A stretch of 38,928 nucleotides of DNA from Nitrosopumilaceae archaeon (GTDB taxonomy: Archaea; Thermoproteota; Nitrososphaeria; Nitrososphaerales; Nitrosopumilaceae). This document shows positions 7,404 to 16,223 of the stretch, piece after piece. Numbering within the stretch: position 1 is the first letter of the stretch; every line of letters starts with the position of its first letter. Below the pieces are notes generated by a model. It ran no database searches and was not told the origin of the DNA. It saw only the letters and a program-made list of their open reading frames with translations. The translations under genes and the position numbers were made by a program. The stretch lies in contig JANQNN010000026.1 in NCBI GenBank assembly GCA_028279545.1, forward strand, positions 1 to 38,928, read 5' to 3'.

Positions 7404-9341
7404 ATGCAAAGGAAACTTCAAGAAAAAGAAATACCTGCTAGCCAAAATATAATGGCCACAATACTGAAAAGTATTCCCAAAGAAGCATGTTTAACAAAAA
7501 TAGAATACGAGGGACCCAGAATTGCCCTCTATACAAGTTCCCCACGGTATCTTTTAGAGCATAACGAAAAAATCTCAAGTTTGGTGAATATTATCAAAAA
7601 GCGAATTGTCATAAGAACTGACGAATCTATAAGAAAACCAGAAGCTGAAGCTAGGAAGATTATTACAGAATGTGTCCCAGAGGAGGCAAAACTTCAAGGG
7701 ACCCTTTTTGATACTGCATATGGCGAAATTTCCATTGAAGCCAAAAGACCATGGTTGCTTCAAAGAAATGCAAAAGAATTCAATCATGCAGATGTTACTG
7801 AAAAAACAGGCTGGAAAATTCGTATTAGAAAAGCCACTACGATTCCCTCACGAACCATTCAAACAATCAACTCAACTCTCAAACAATCCTCAGGTGATAG
7901 AAATAAACAACTAAAGGACATTGGAGATGAAATTTTCAGACCTAGATTAACTCAAAAATCAGAAGTTTCCTTGTTTACACTTGGAGGATTTGGTCAAGTA
8001 GGAAGATCTTCTATGTTGTTATCTACTCCGGAAAGTAAAATTTTAGTTGATTGTGGAATCAATCCTGGAGCAAAAACTCCAATGGATGCATATCCTAGAC
8101 TAGATTCTTTGAATATTACTTTGGATGATCTTGATGCTGTTGTAATTGGACATGCCCATTTGGACCATACTGGATTTCTTCCTGTATTATGCAAGTACGG
8201 CTACAAGGGACCGATTTATTGCACAGAGCCTACATTACCTATGATGAATCTCATACAATTAGATGCGATCAAAGTTGCTACTGCGCAGGGAAGGGCTCCA
8301 ATTTACTCAGAAAGAGATGTAAAACAAATAATGAAACAAGCTATAACTTTACCTTACGGAACTGTAACTGATATTTCTCCGGATATAAAATTAGTACTTG
8401 CAAACGCTGGACATATTCTCGGTTCTGCTTTATGTCATTTCCATATTGGAAATGGTGATCATAACTTTGTTTATTCAGGAGATCTTAAATTTGGAAAAAG
8501 TATTTTGTTTGAAGCTGCAAGTTGGAATTTCCCTAGAGTTGAAACCTTGTTAATTGAAAGTACATATGGATTGAAAGAAGATATTCAACCAAGCAGACAA
8601 GAAGTAGAATCTTCTTTCATTAACGCAGTAAACAATACTCTAGCAGATGGAGGAAAAGTACTAATTCCAATTCCCGCCGTGGGTCGTGCCCAAGAAATTA
8701 TGATGGTTATTGATCATTACATGAAATCTGGAGAAATGGTTGAAGCTCCAGTATTTACTGAAGGAATGATTTCAGAAGCTTCTGCAATACATGAATCTTT
8801 TCCTGAATATCTTGCAAAAGAACTAAAACAAAAAATCTTAGAAACAGATGACAATCCATTTGATTCGGAATATTTTACAAATATTGAACATGCTGATGCA
8901 AGAGAAGAACCACTAAGAGAAGATTCTCCTTGTATTATTCTTGCAACATCTGGAATGTTGGAGGGTGGACCTGTGTTAGAATATTTTAAAAACATCGCAC
9001 CTGACTCAAAGAACAAGGTTTTGTTTGTTTCCTACCAAGTAAATGGAACTTTAGGGAGAAGAGTCTTGGATGGATCAAAACAAGTTTCTATGCTTGGTAA
9101 AGAAGGAAAGGTTGAAGTTGTAACCATTAATTGTGGTGTAGAAAAATTAGATGGGTTTAGTGGGCATAGTGATTATAATCAATTAATGTCGTTTGTTCAA
9201 AGATTAAGACCCAAACTTCGAAGAGTTTTGGTAAATCATGGCGAAAGAAAGAAATCTGAAAATCTTGCAATGAATATTAGAAGGATGTACAGAGTACCTG
9301 CTCATTACCCCCAAGTTCAAGAAGCAATAAAATTATTTTAG
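7404..9341 (+). CDS. fttA: KH/beta-CASP ribonuclease, archaeal transcription termination factor aCPSF1/FttA
   Basis: 645 residues, the usual size of archaeal CPSF1. Two N-terminal KH domains (about 1-150) are followed by a metallo-beta-lactamase core with HAHLDHTG (250-257: His250, His252, Asp254, His255). A beta-CASP domain contains IPIPAVGRAQE and ILATSGMLEGGP. A second set of metal ligands follows in FSGHSDYNQL, and LVNHGE lies near the C-terminus. The family is the archaeal counterpart of CPSF73: it cleaves RNA and causes factor-dependent termination. The start is ATG. The 3' end overlaps sepF by nine bases. Confidence 0.95.
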   Translation: MQRKLQEKEIPASQNIMATILKSIPKEACLTKIEYEGPRIALYTSSPRYLLEHNEKISSLVNIIKKRIVIRTDESIRKPEAEARKIITECVPEEAKLQGTLFDTAYGEISIEAKRPWLLQRNAKEFNHADVTEKTGWKIRIRKATTIPSRTIQTINSTLKQSSGDRNKQLKDIGDEIFRPRLTQKSEVSLFTLGGFGQVGRSSMLLSTPESKILVDCGINPGAKTPMDAYPRLDSLNITLDDLDAVVIGHAHLDHTGFLPVLCKYGYKGPIYCTEPTLPMMNLIQLDAIKVATAQGRAPIYSERDVKQIMKQAITLPYGTVTDISPDIKLVLANAGHILGSALCHFHIGNGDHNFVYSGDLKFGKSILFEAASWNFPRVETLLIESTYGLKEDIQPSRQEVESSFINAVNNTLADGGKVLIPIPAVGRAQEIMMVIDHYMKSGEMVEAPVFTEGMISEASAIHESFPEYLAKELKQKILETDDNPFDSEYFTNIEHADAREEPLREDSPCIILATSGMLEGGPVLEYFKNIAPDSKNKVLFVSYQVNGTLGRRVLDGSKQVSMLGKEGKVEVVTINCGVEKLDGFSGHSDYNQLMSFVQRLRPKLRRVLVNHGERKKSENLAMNIRRMYRVPAHYPQVQEAIKLF

Positions 9342-9611
9342 ATCGTACTCAGGTTTCCAGATTTTAACACTAGAAGGAGCAACGATAATTCTTTCTTCTC
9401 CTAATCTTGCAATGTCTGCATCGGCAGTTTTTGCAATAGAATACAAATCCTCCACAACTTTTCGAAGTTGATCAACATCTTTTTGAGCTAATGGAGTAAC
9501 TCTCAAAATCAAAATCATACCCTTTTTGATATCCTCTTTTATAGAATGGACATCACTTGGGTCTCGAATAGTTATGGCCTTCAAATAGGTGGGATTTTCT
9601 TGTTTTTGCAT
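9333..9611 (-). CDS. sepF: Archaeal SepF-like cell-division protein
   Basis: 92 residues matching the compact SepF core. KAITIRDPSDVHSIKEDI forms the first strand and helix, GMILILRVTPL the central strand, and the IARLGEERIIVAPSSVKIW stretch the C-terminal half. In other archaea SepF binds membrane and anchors FtsZ. Here the usual N-terminal membrane-targeting helix is hardly present: only about ten residues precede the core. It is a single gene, converging on fttA with a nine-base overlap. SepF identity is likely; its division role in this organism is inferred. Confidence 0.8.
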   Translation of the reverse strand: MQKQENPTYLKAITIRDPSDVHSIKEDIKKGMILILRVTPLAQKDVDQLRKVVEDLYSIAKTADADIARLGEERIIVAPSSVKIWKPEYDLK

Positions 9612-9684
9612 CCTTGATAAAAATGCGATCTACTTCCTCAAAAACTCTTCTTTAGTTTTAACAAATAATGGTAAAAATTCACGC

Positions 9685-10692
9685 CTAGATTCTAAATTTT
9701 AGATAATCTTCCTCAGCGGCACCAATTGTAGTTACTTCTTTCTTTTCTTGGTCTTGAGAAATTACTACCAAACTCTTTTCCTCTTTCGGTGCATCTGAAT
9801 ATCTTAAGGTAACAGATGCTGCAAATTCAATAAATTTTTCTGAATTTTTTCCTCGCAAAATTGATACAGGACCCATATGATCACGCGATTCTAACAAAAT
9901 ATCTTTTGGTAAGGCAATTGCCTTTATCATTTCATTTTCATCTTTATTTCTTCCAACTACTAATTTTGTTGTATCATCTAATCTAAACTGTCTTCCTACT
10001 TTTAACAAATCAATATCGTTTATTGTTGGCGTCTCAATGTGTTCGAACAAATCTTTAGCTCGTAAACCAAAAGCAGGATCTGTTAAAAGACAACCTCCAC
10101 CAGCATTTGGTGGATTTTCTATCCCATATTTTTCTGCCATCTCTAACTGAGCTTTTCTAGTTCTTCCCTTAATCATTCCAAGATTTTCTCGTTTGATCAA
10201 TCCTTCTTTTTCAGGATCAGTTTCAGGAAGTAATGCAGCAGATAAAGGTCTTACAATTTTTCCTAAAAGTCCAGTTTCTTTTTCAATAGTTCTCAAGGCA
10301 GGAGCATGTTGACTCATTGGTCTTTGTCCTAAAACTTCTCCAGAAATAATAAATTCTGCACCAATTTCTTTCATATGTTTTTCTGCAGCTTTAAACATCA
10401 TTGATCTACAATCTACACATGGATTAAAGCCCGCACCCATTCCATATTTGGGATGCTTTAACATTTCAATATACTCATCACCAAGGTAAACAGTTTTTAG
10501 ATTGACATTTAGATCATCTGCTCTCTCTCTAATTTCAAATCCACATCCTCGACCACAATCAAAATCACAAAATGGAGTTTTTATTGCAACAGCCGAAACT
10601 TCAAAACCTTGTTCTTGCATCATTTTCACGGCAAGCTGACTGTCTAATCCTCCAGAAAGTAATGCCACTACCTTCTTTTTTTCATCAACCAT
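9685..10692 (-). CDS. PP-loop ATPase, predicted tRNA/sulfur-transfer enzyme with NFACT-R-like tail
   Basis: 335 residues from ATG 10692. SGGLDS (13-18) is the ATP-pyrophosphatase loop of thiouridylases and ThiI-like enzymes. A Cys cluster C42-x3-C46-x3-C50, the pair C92-x2-C95 (PCVDCR) and Cys201 (GGGCLLTDP) could bind a metal or cluster and carry sulfur. The C-terminal third (GRQFRLDDTTKLVVGRNKDEN onward) resembles the NFACT-R/DUF814 module. It probably adenylates a tRNA base or a sulfur-carrier substrate; the target is unknown. An upstream TTG at 10722 is rejected because it lies in the TATA-like sequence TATATACG. It is divergent from the M24 peptidase gene. Confidence 0.75.
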   Translation of the reverse strand: MVDEKKKVVALLSGGLDSQLAVKMMQEQGFEVSAVAIKTPFCDFDCGRGCGFEIRERADDLNVNLKTVYLGDEYIEMLKHPKYGMGAGFNPCVDCRSMMFKAAEKHMKEIGAEFIISGEVLGQRPMSQHAPALRTIEKETGLLGKIVRPLSAALLPETDPEKEGLIKRENLGMIKGRTRKAQLEMAEKYGIENPPNAGGGCLLTDPAFGLRAKDLFEHIETPTINDIDLLKVGRQFRLDDTTKLVVGRNKDENEMIKAIALPKDILLESRDHMGPVSILRGKNSEKFIEFAASVTLRYSDAPKEEKSLVVISQDQEKKEVTTIGAAEEDYLKFRI

Positions 10693-10764
10693 AATTTTCA
10701 GATCTTTAAATCGTATATACAAACTTTACATCATACATAAATTAAGAAACAACCGTAAAATTTT

Positions 10765-11829
10765 GTGAAGGAAAGAAGAAAAAAGCTCTTAAAATTTGCC
10801 AAAAAAATTGACTGTGACACCTTAGTGGCCTTTGAGCCTGAAAATCTATTTTATTTGACTGGATTTTGGGGAGAAGCAATTGGGGTTTTGGAAAAAGGAG
10901 GAAATACAACTATCATTGCTCCTGAACTTGAAGTTGGAAGAGCAAAAGAAGAATCTAAAGATTGCAAAGTTGTTACAGGGGAAAGGGGTGTTGGTTTAAT
11001 TTCCACACTCGTTTCACAAATCAAGAAAAACAAGGTGTGTACGGACTGTAATGATTTTTCAATTATGACCTCTTTGAAAAAATCAATACCTAAAATTAAA
11101 TCGACTACTGAGCCATTTTATAATTCCCGAATAATAAAGGATGAAGAGGAAATCAGAATTCTCAAAAAAGCCTCAAAAATTATCGATAATATGTTTGATA
11201 TTTGTTCAAAGAGGATGAAAATAGGGCAAAAAGAATCAGAGCTTCAAACAATTTTGATGTCATATGCGTTGGACCAACAGATGTTTGACACAGGTTACAA
11301 ATCCACTCTCAATCCCCTTATCATAGCTGGTGGTCCAAATGGAGCTTTACCCCATGCACAAGTTACTCAGAGAAAATTCAAGAAAGGCGATCTTGTAGTG
11401 GTTGATTTAACTCTAAGATACAAGGGATATGTATCTGATTCAACTCGAACCTTTGCCTTAGGGAAAATTTCTTCTTCAGAAAGGGAAGCCTATGAGATTG
11501 TTAAAGAATCGCAAAAACTAGGATTAAAAGCAGTAAAACCCAATGTAAAAACTAAAGATGTTGACTTGGCCTGCAGAAAATTTATTGAAGACAAGAATTA
11601 TGGAAAATATTTTATTCATTCTACCGGACATGGGATAGGATTGGAGGTACATGAGTTACCTAATATCTCATACAGAAGTGAGGCCAAACTTAAAGAAAAT
11701 ATGGCAATTACCGTAGAGCCAGGAATTTACATACCAAATAAGTTTGGGATTAGAATTGAAGATTCTTTAATTGTAAAGCAAAACCCCGTTATTATGCATA
11801 AATTTACAAAGGATTTGCTTATCATTTAG
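10765..11829 (+). CDS. pepQ: M24 family peptidase (Xaa-Pro dipeptidase/aminopeptidase P type)
   Basis: 354 residues: a creatinase-like N-terminal domain (about 1-120) and a pita-bread metallopeptidase domain. The five dimetal ligands are all present: Asp214 (VVVDLT), Asp225 (VSDSTR), His289 (STGHGIG), Glu318 (TVEPGIY) and Glu332 (RIEDS). It is likely cytoplasmic and cleaves X-Pro bonds of peptides, some perhaps released by the proteasome. The GTG start at 10765 is supported by ACATAAATTAAG near 10735, about 26 bases upstream, which suggests a leaderless mRNA. It converges on the next gene with a 13-base gap. Confidence 0.88.
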   Translation: MKERRKKLLKFAKKIDCDTLVAFEPENLFYLTGFWGEAIGVLEKGGNTTIIAPELEVGRAKEESKDCKVVTGERGVGLISTLVSQIKKNKVCTDCNDFSIMTSLKKSIPKIKSTTEPFYNSRIIKDEEEIRILKKASKIIDNMFDICSKRMKIGQKESELQTILMSYALDQQMFDTGYKSTLNPLIIAGGPNGALPHAQVTQRKFKKGDLVVVDLTLRYKGYVSDSTRTFALGKISSSEREAYEIVKESQKLGLKAVKPNVKTKDVDLACRKFIEDKNYGKYFIHSTGHGIGLEVHELPNISYRSEAKLKENMAITVEPGIYIPNKFGIRIEDSLIVKQNPVIMHKFTKDLLII

Positions 11830-11842
11830 GTCCAAATTTGTT

Positions 11843-12328
11843 TTAATCGTAAAAATCTACCAAGTCAATTATGTACTTTGATTCATCATCATTTCCTGAA
11901 ACATCTCCTGATACCATGTCAATGTTCCAATTATAATGAAGATTCTCTTTGTATGAATCAAATTTAAAGTCAACTTGATAGACCTCATTTTCAATATTAG
12001 AAATGCTTACATTGACACTAGTATCTTTATTTTGAAAAATTTTCTCGTTAGGATATTTTTCATTAATTTCTTCTGAAATAGCGTCCATAACGCGGTAACC
12101 TTCTTTGTTTGGTCCATTATAAGCCATCAAAGAATCTAAAACTAATTTTTCATTCTCGGGTAAATTAGAAGGAAGACTACTTTGTAAATCACCTTTGGTT
12201 AATTCAGGGATAATAAAAATAAGTAAAATTGCAATTGCTGCCAAATAAATTGGGGCACGTTTAATTAGAAATTTTTTAAATTGAGATTCTTTTGGCTTTT
12301 CCTCTTTCTTTTTTGAGTTTTTTACCAT
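11843..12328 (-). CDS. Membrane-anchored protein of unknown function
   Basis: 161 residues. A very basic N-terminus (many Lys) precedes one membrane segment (about 28-46), so by the positive-inside rule the rest should face the outside. The outer part is acidic and strand-rich with a central region around NGPNKEGYRVMDAIS. I recognise no family. It is the last gene of the minus-strand run that begins with pantoate kinase, 13 bases after the methyltransferase gene, and is probably co-transcribed with it. Confidence 0.7.
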   Translation of the reverse strand: MVKNSKKKEEKPKESQFKKFLIKRAPIYLAAIAILLIFIIPELTKGDLQSSLPSNLPENEKLVLDSLMAYNGPNKEGYRVMDAISEEINEKYPNEKIFQNKDTSVNVSISNIENEVYQVDFKFDSYKENLHYNWNIDMVSGDVSGNDDESKYIIDLVDFYD

Positions 12329-12341
12329 TCTTTCTTCATTC

Positions 12342-13184
12342 CTACTTTTTTGCAGTTAAAATTAAAACTTCCCAAGGAAATTCCATTGTTTTGTCATTCA
12401 AAATGTATGATTTCACGTTTTCTCTAACTGCATTTTTCAATTTTACTCTTTTTTGTCTATCTAAAGAATTCAACTTTTCTTTTAGTGGTTTTGCAACATA
12501 TCTGAGATAATTTTTCCAATAATTTTCAAATGTGCCTGGATTAAATTTAAAAACAAAATTTTTTACTTTAATTTTTTCAAAACCAGCTTTTTTTACTTCA
12601 TTCCTAAGGGCAGTTTTTGTTCCAAATCTATCTAGATTAGGAGAACCTGGAGGAATATAATCCGGAATAAATTCCGTTACCACATCTAAAATACTACTAA
12701 AAAAAGGAACTTTTTTTGAAACACCATGCACGGATATACCAAGTTTACCATTTTTGTTTAGATTTTTTCTTATATTTTTTAGCGCATTTTGAGCATTAGG
12801 GAAAAAGAAAAGGGCATATTGACAAGTAATTACATCAAAGGGTTTTGCAAAGTAACAATTTTCAGCATCCATAATTACAAAATCTAAATTTAATTTGGAT
12901 CCGATCCATTTTTTTGCAGTTTTTATTGCAGTAATTGATGTATCTGCGCCAATAACATATCCAGAATTACCCACTTTTTGATTAATTTTTTTTGTAACAA
13001 CACCTGTACCACAGGCAAGATCAAAAATCCGGTCTCCTTTTTTAATCTCTAAGAGGTGGATTAATTCTGATGTACTTTGAAAAGGTCCCCGACTAACACT
13101 TGCCCATCTTTTATGGTAACGGGGAGCAACTTCATTCCAAATCGCAATGTTTCTTAGTTTGTATTCATTAGGGTTGAATTTCAT
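12342..13184 (-). CDS. Class I SAM-dependent methyltransferase (UbiE/Methyltransf_11-like)
   Basis: 280 residues. The SAM-binding motif I is IFDLACGTGVV (53-63), followed by the acidic end of strand 2 in VIGADTS, motif II in FVIMDAENCYF, and FDVITCQYALFFF then LNKNGKLGISVHG as motifs post-II and III. This order is typical of small-molecule methyltransferases such as UbiE. The substrate is unknown. The start is ATG. The gene lies 22 bases downstream of the 55-residue gene in the CoA operon, so expression is likely linked to CoA synthesis, though a functional link is not shown. Confidence 0.82.
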   Translation of the reverse strand: MKFNPNEYKLRNIAIWNEVAPRYHKRWASVSRGPFQSTSELIHLLEIKKGDRIFDLACGTGVVTKKINQKVGNSGYVIGADTSITAIKTAKKWIGSKLNLDFVIMDAENCYFAKPFDVITCQYALFFFPNAQNALKNIRKNLNKNGKLGISVHGVSKKVPFFSSILDVVTEFIPDYIPPGSPNLDRFGTKTALRNEVKKAGFEKIKVKNFVFKFNPGTFENYWKNYLRYVAKPLKEKLNSLDRQKRVKLKNAVRENVKSYILNDKTMEFPWEVLILTAKK

Positions 13185-13206
13185 TTTTATAATTGATTTT
13201 TTTGTT

Positions 13207-13374
13207 TTATTTAACTTGTTTAAATTCCCATTCTATGCTTCTTCCCGTCTCATGAAAATACCTGTGTTCAATTTCTTTTAATTTTTTCATTAAATTATTT
13301 GATGGAGTTTTTTGAAATTTTATTTTTAATTCTTTATAAGAAGCAACAATTCTTCGCAGCTCTGATTTTTTCAT
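13207..13374 (-). CDS. Small basic helical protein overlapping coaBC
   Basis: A 55-residue reading frame starting MKKSELRRIV and ending EWEFKQVK. Its ATG overlaps the coaBC TGA in an ATGA arrangement, a classic sign of translational coupling. The protein is rich in Lys, Glu and Arg; it looks mainly helical in the first 40 residues, with an RYFHETGR stretch before the end. No signal peptide or membrane segment is seen. I do not recognise the family. The position inside a tight operon and the codon make-up, like its neighbours, argue that it is real. Confidence 0.68.
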   Translation of the reverse strand: MKKSELRRIVASYKELKIKFQKTPSNNLMKKLKEIEHRYFHETGRSIEWEFKQVK

Positions 13375-14627
13375 TTTAATTTATTTTCAATCTCATGTCT
13401 GATAAATTTAGCAATTTTTTGTTTTGTTTTCCATCCAGATGATTTTACTTTTTTTGAATCAATAATTAGTACTTCATTGTTTTCAGGATTTTTTTTATAT
13501 CTTAACGAACCAATGTCATTAGCAATAATCATATCTGCATTTGTTTCTTTTAATTTCTGTAAAGATGAGTTTATCAATTCTTTTTTGGAAATATTAACCT
13601 CCGCCTTGAAACCAACTAGAAAAACGTTTTTTTGATACTTTTTAATTTGATCAATAATTTTTGGCGCTTTTTTGAGGCTAATTTTGATTTTTTTTGCTGT
13701 ACTTTTAATTTTTTTCTTACTGGGTTTTTCAGGAGTATAATCAGCAATTGCTGCTCCCATGATTACAATATCAAATTTTTTTTCCATTTCCTTTTTTACA
13801 ACTTCGCTCATTTCTTTGCTAGTTGAAATTCTAATGACTTTGGCTCCTTTAGGAGGTTTTTCAGTTCCAGGGCCATACACTAAAGTTACTTTGGAACCTG
13901 CAGAAATTAATTCTGATGCAAGTAAAACTCCAGTTTTTCCGGAGCTTTGATTTGTAATTACTCGTACTGGATCAATATATTCAATTGTAGGTCCTGCAGT
14001 AATGAGAATTTTTTTATTTTTCAAAATAGACGAGTACCCAAATTTTTTTAGAACATATTCTAAAACATCCTCAGGTTCTGGAGCCTTGGCTTTACCTTCA
14101 ATCATTTGAGGACTTACAAAATCAATTTTATTTTTTAAAAATTCAATATTTTTCTTTATTGCAGCATTATCATACATTGCAGCATGCATTGCTGGACAAA
14201 TCACAATAGGAATTTTTGATCCAAAACCAACAGTTAGAACAGTGGATATTGGAGTATCATCAATTCCATTTGCTAATTTCCCTAAGGTATTTGCAGTAGC
14301 AGGATAAACGACAATTAAATCTGCTTGGTTATAGTCAGCTAATTTGATATGCTCGAGTTCTCCTGTAAGCTTTGTAATTACTTCATTTCCAGTTGCCCAT
14401 TTGAAATAGTCTGGTTGGATTAACTTTGTCACAGCACTACTTGCTACGCATTCTACTTCTGCCCCATGTCTCATAAACAAACGAGCAAGTTCTATTGATT
14501 TGTATGCAGCTACACTTCCTGCCACACATAATACAATTTTTTTTCCTGATAATTCAAATCCTGAGGAATTCACAATATCTAAAGAAGGATGATCTTTTTT
14601 CTTGTGAACTTTCTTTTTACCTACCAA
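13371..14627 (-). CDS. coaBC: Bifunctional phosphopantothenoylcysteine decarboxylase / phosphopantothenate-cysteine ligase
   Basis: 418 residues. The CoaC half (about 25-200) is a flavoprotein with GSVAAYKSIELAR, the catalytic-His region ELEHIKLA, PATANTLGKLANG and PAMHAAMY. The CoaB half begins at KILITAGPTIEYIDPVR and ITNQSSGKTG. Together they couple cysteine to 4'-phosphopantothenate and decarboxylate the product to 4'-phosphopantetheine. A Lys-rich 20-residue extension precedes the CoaC fold. The start overlaps panB by 11 bases and the stop overlaps the next small gene, so all are probably translated from one mRNA. Confidence 0.94.
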   Translation of the reverse strand: MVGKKKVHKKKDHPSLDIVNSSGFELSGKKIVLCVAGSVAAYKSIELARLFMRHGAEVECVASSAVTKLIQPDYFKWATGNEVITKLTGELEHIKLADYNQADLIVVYPATANTLGKLANGIDDTPISTVLTVGFGSKIPIVICPAMHAAMYDNAAIKKNIEFLKNKIDFVSPQMIEGKAKAPEPEDVLEYVLKKFGYSSILKNKKILITAGPTIEYIDPVRVITNQSSGKTGVLLASELISAGSKVTLVYGPGTEKPPKGAKVIRISTSKEMSEVVKKEMEKKFDIVIMGAAIADYTPEKPSKKKIKSTAKKIKISLKKAPKIIDQIKKYQKNVFLVGFKAEVNISKKELINSSLQKLKETNADMIIANDIGSLRYKKNPENNEVLIIDSKKVKSSGWKTKQKIAKFIRHEIENKLK

Positions 14628-15456
14628 TTTCTTCCCGTAATTTTTCCAATTCGTTTTCTTCCATTGAAAACCAGTTGTCCGGAGAAGGAAACGTTCCGGA
14701 TTCTACTTCGTTTTTATAATTTTCAAGTGCATTTACAATGTCGTTTGATAAATTCAAGTATCGTTTTGCAAATTTGGGTTTAATTTTGTCGTACATACCA
14801 AGTATATCTTGAATTACAAGAACTTGCCCATTGCATCCCATTCCTGACCCAATTCCAATTGTTGGAACTCTAATTGTTTCTGAAATTATTTCAGCTACTT
14901 CATGACTCACCATTTCTAAGGCAATACTAAATACACCAGCCTCTTCGAGTTCTTTTGCATCATCAATTAATTTTAAAGCTGTATCTTTGGTTTTTCCTTG
15001 AACCTTGTACCCTTGAGACAAAATTGTTGTTTGTGGTTGTAGGCCAATATGACCCATAACAGGAATTCCAACATCAACAATAGCACTAATAGTTTCAGCC
15101 ATTGATGCTCCGCCCTCAAGTTTTACTGCATCAGCTCCTGCTTTTATTAGTCTACCAGAATTTTTTATTGCATCATCAATATTTACCTGATATGACATGA
15201 AAGGTAAATCTGCCACTAAAAGCGAATTTTGTCTTGCACGACTTACAGCTTCCGTAAACATACACATTTGATCCATGGTTACAGGAATAGTGTTTTCATA
15301 ACCCAACATTACCATTCCCGCACTATCACCTACGAGAAGTATGTCGATTCCAGCTTTATCACATAATGATCCAAGTGTATAATCATAACTAGTTATAACG
15401 GAAATTTTTTTTCCATCTTTTTTCATTTTAATTATATCTTGTACAGACTTATGCAA
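14617..15456 (-). CDS. panB: 3-methyl-2-oxobutanoate hydroxymethyltransferase
   Basis: 279 residues, normal length. The enzyme adds a hydroxymethyl group from methylene-tetrahydrofolate (or the archaeal pterin) to 2-oxoisovalerate, giving ketopantoate. ISVITSYDYT and LVGDSAGMVMLGYENT (with a Mg-binding Asp) are clear, as are ADLPFMSYQ (second Mg-binding Asp), KLEGG and PVMGHIGLQPQ. The start overlaps the preceding pantothenate gene by eight bases and the end overlaps coaBC. The next enzyme, ketopantoate reductase, is not in this window. Confidence 0.95.
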   Translation of the reverse strand: MHKSVQDIIKMKKDGKKISVITSYDYTLGSLCDKAGIDILLVGDSAGMVMLGYENTIPVTMDQMCMFTEAVSRARQNSLLVADLPFMSYQVNIDDAIKNSGRLIKAGADAVKLEGGASMAETISAIVDVGIPVMGHIGLQPQTTILSQGYKVQGKTKDTALKLIDDAKELEEAGVFSIALEMVSHEVAEIISETIRVPTIGIGSGMGCNGQVLVIQDILGMYDKIKPKFAKRYLNLSNDIVNALENYKNEVESGTFPSPDNWFSMEENELEKLREEIGR

Positions 15457-16213
15457 TTCGTAACCTCTTTGTTAAATTATTTTTTATTTCGTTAATATTT
15501 TCAGAAAGATTTTTTCTATTATCAAAATTTTCCAAGATCTTTTCAAGTGACTTTTTATTTTTTTTTGATAATTTTTTACATTCTTTTATTAACAAATCCA
15601 TTCCACGAGTTACATTATCAACTATGGTAATATGGGCAGTTTGGGAAGTTCTAGAAAGCGGATTTAAATCAAAAGTTATTATCTTCTTTCCGGCCTTTCT
15701 TAATGCCAAGGTTCTATCGCCATCTTCTAGAGGCACCACAACTACGTCAGCAGCAAATATTCCATTTTTATCAACAATTCTTCTTGCCGAATCAATTCCC
15801 TTAAGAGTCGTTTTAGAGGCTGAATTTGTGCCTAAAACCTCTGAAAATCCATTTTTTTTGATAGTTTTTACAATGTTGTTTTTTCTTTTTTGATTTGAAT
15901 AAAAGAGATTAACCTCAACTTTTGCTCCAGTTAGTTTGGCAAGCTTTACTATTTCCTTTGGACACAAAGCAGCAACATTTCCATTTACTGAAATTACTGG
16001 TAATTTAGCCAATAGAATCTGTGCGGCAGCTGCTTTGATTGCAGATTTTGCTGCCTTACCAGTTTTTTCACCTAATAAATAATCAAACGCTTCACCTCTT
16101 CCTTGGGCCAAGAGACCCTCTTTTGCAACTAATCCGTTATCAAAACCCTCAACTAATTTTTCACGTATTAACAATGATTTTGCTCTCGGATGAGATTTTG
16201 GAATTAGAGACAT
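15449..16213 (-). CDS. 4-phosphopantoate-beta-alanine ligase (archaeal phosphopantothenate synthetase)
   Basis: 254 residues matching the archaea-specific DUF137 family. The N-terminus IPKSHPRAKSLLIREKLVEG, GLLAQGRGEAFDYLLGE, SVNGNVAALCP and VPLEDGDRTLALRKAGK are all family landmarks, the last two around the ATP and phosphopantoate sites. Together with pantoate kinase it replaces bacterial PanC and CoaA. A Lys-rich helical tail (about 210-254) is longer than the core needs. It lies ten bases downstream of pantoate kinase and overlaps panB, as expected for one pathway operon. Confidence 0.93.
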   Translation of the reverse strand: MSLIPKSHPRAKSLLIREKLVEGFDNGLVAKEGLLAQGRGEAFDYLLGEKTGKAAKSAIKAAAAQILLAKLPVISVNGNVAALCPKEIVKLAKLTGAKVEVNLFYSNQKRKNNIVKTIKKNGFSEVLGTNSASKTTLKGIDSARRIVDKNGIFAADVVVVPLEDGDRTLALRKAGKKIITFDLNPLSRTSQTAHITIVDNVTRGMDLLIKECKKLSKKNKKSLEKILENFDNRKNLSENINEIKNNLTKRLRIA

Positions 16214-16223
16214 TAAATTTCAT

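Noticed and set aside
10693-10722. TTG 10722 as start of the PP-loop enzyme
   Set aside because: The codon is part of the TATA-like sequence, and the protein fold begins after ATG 10692.
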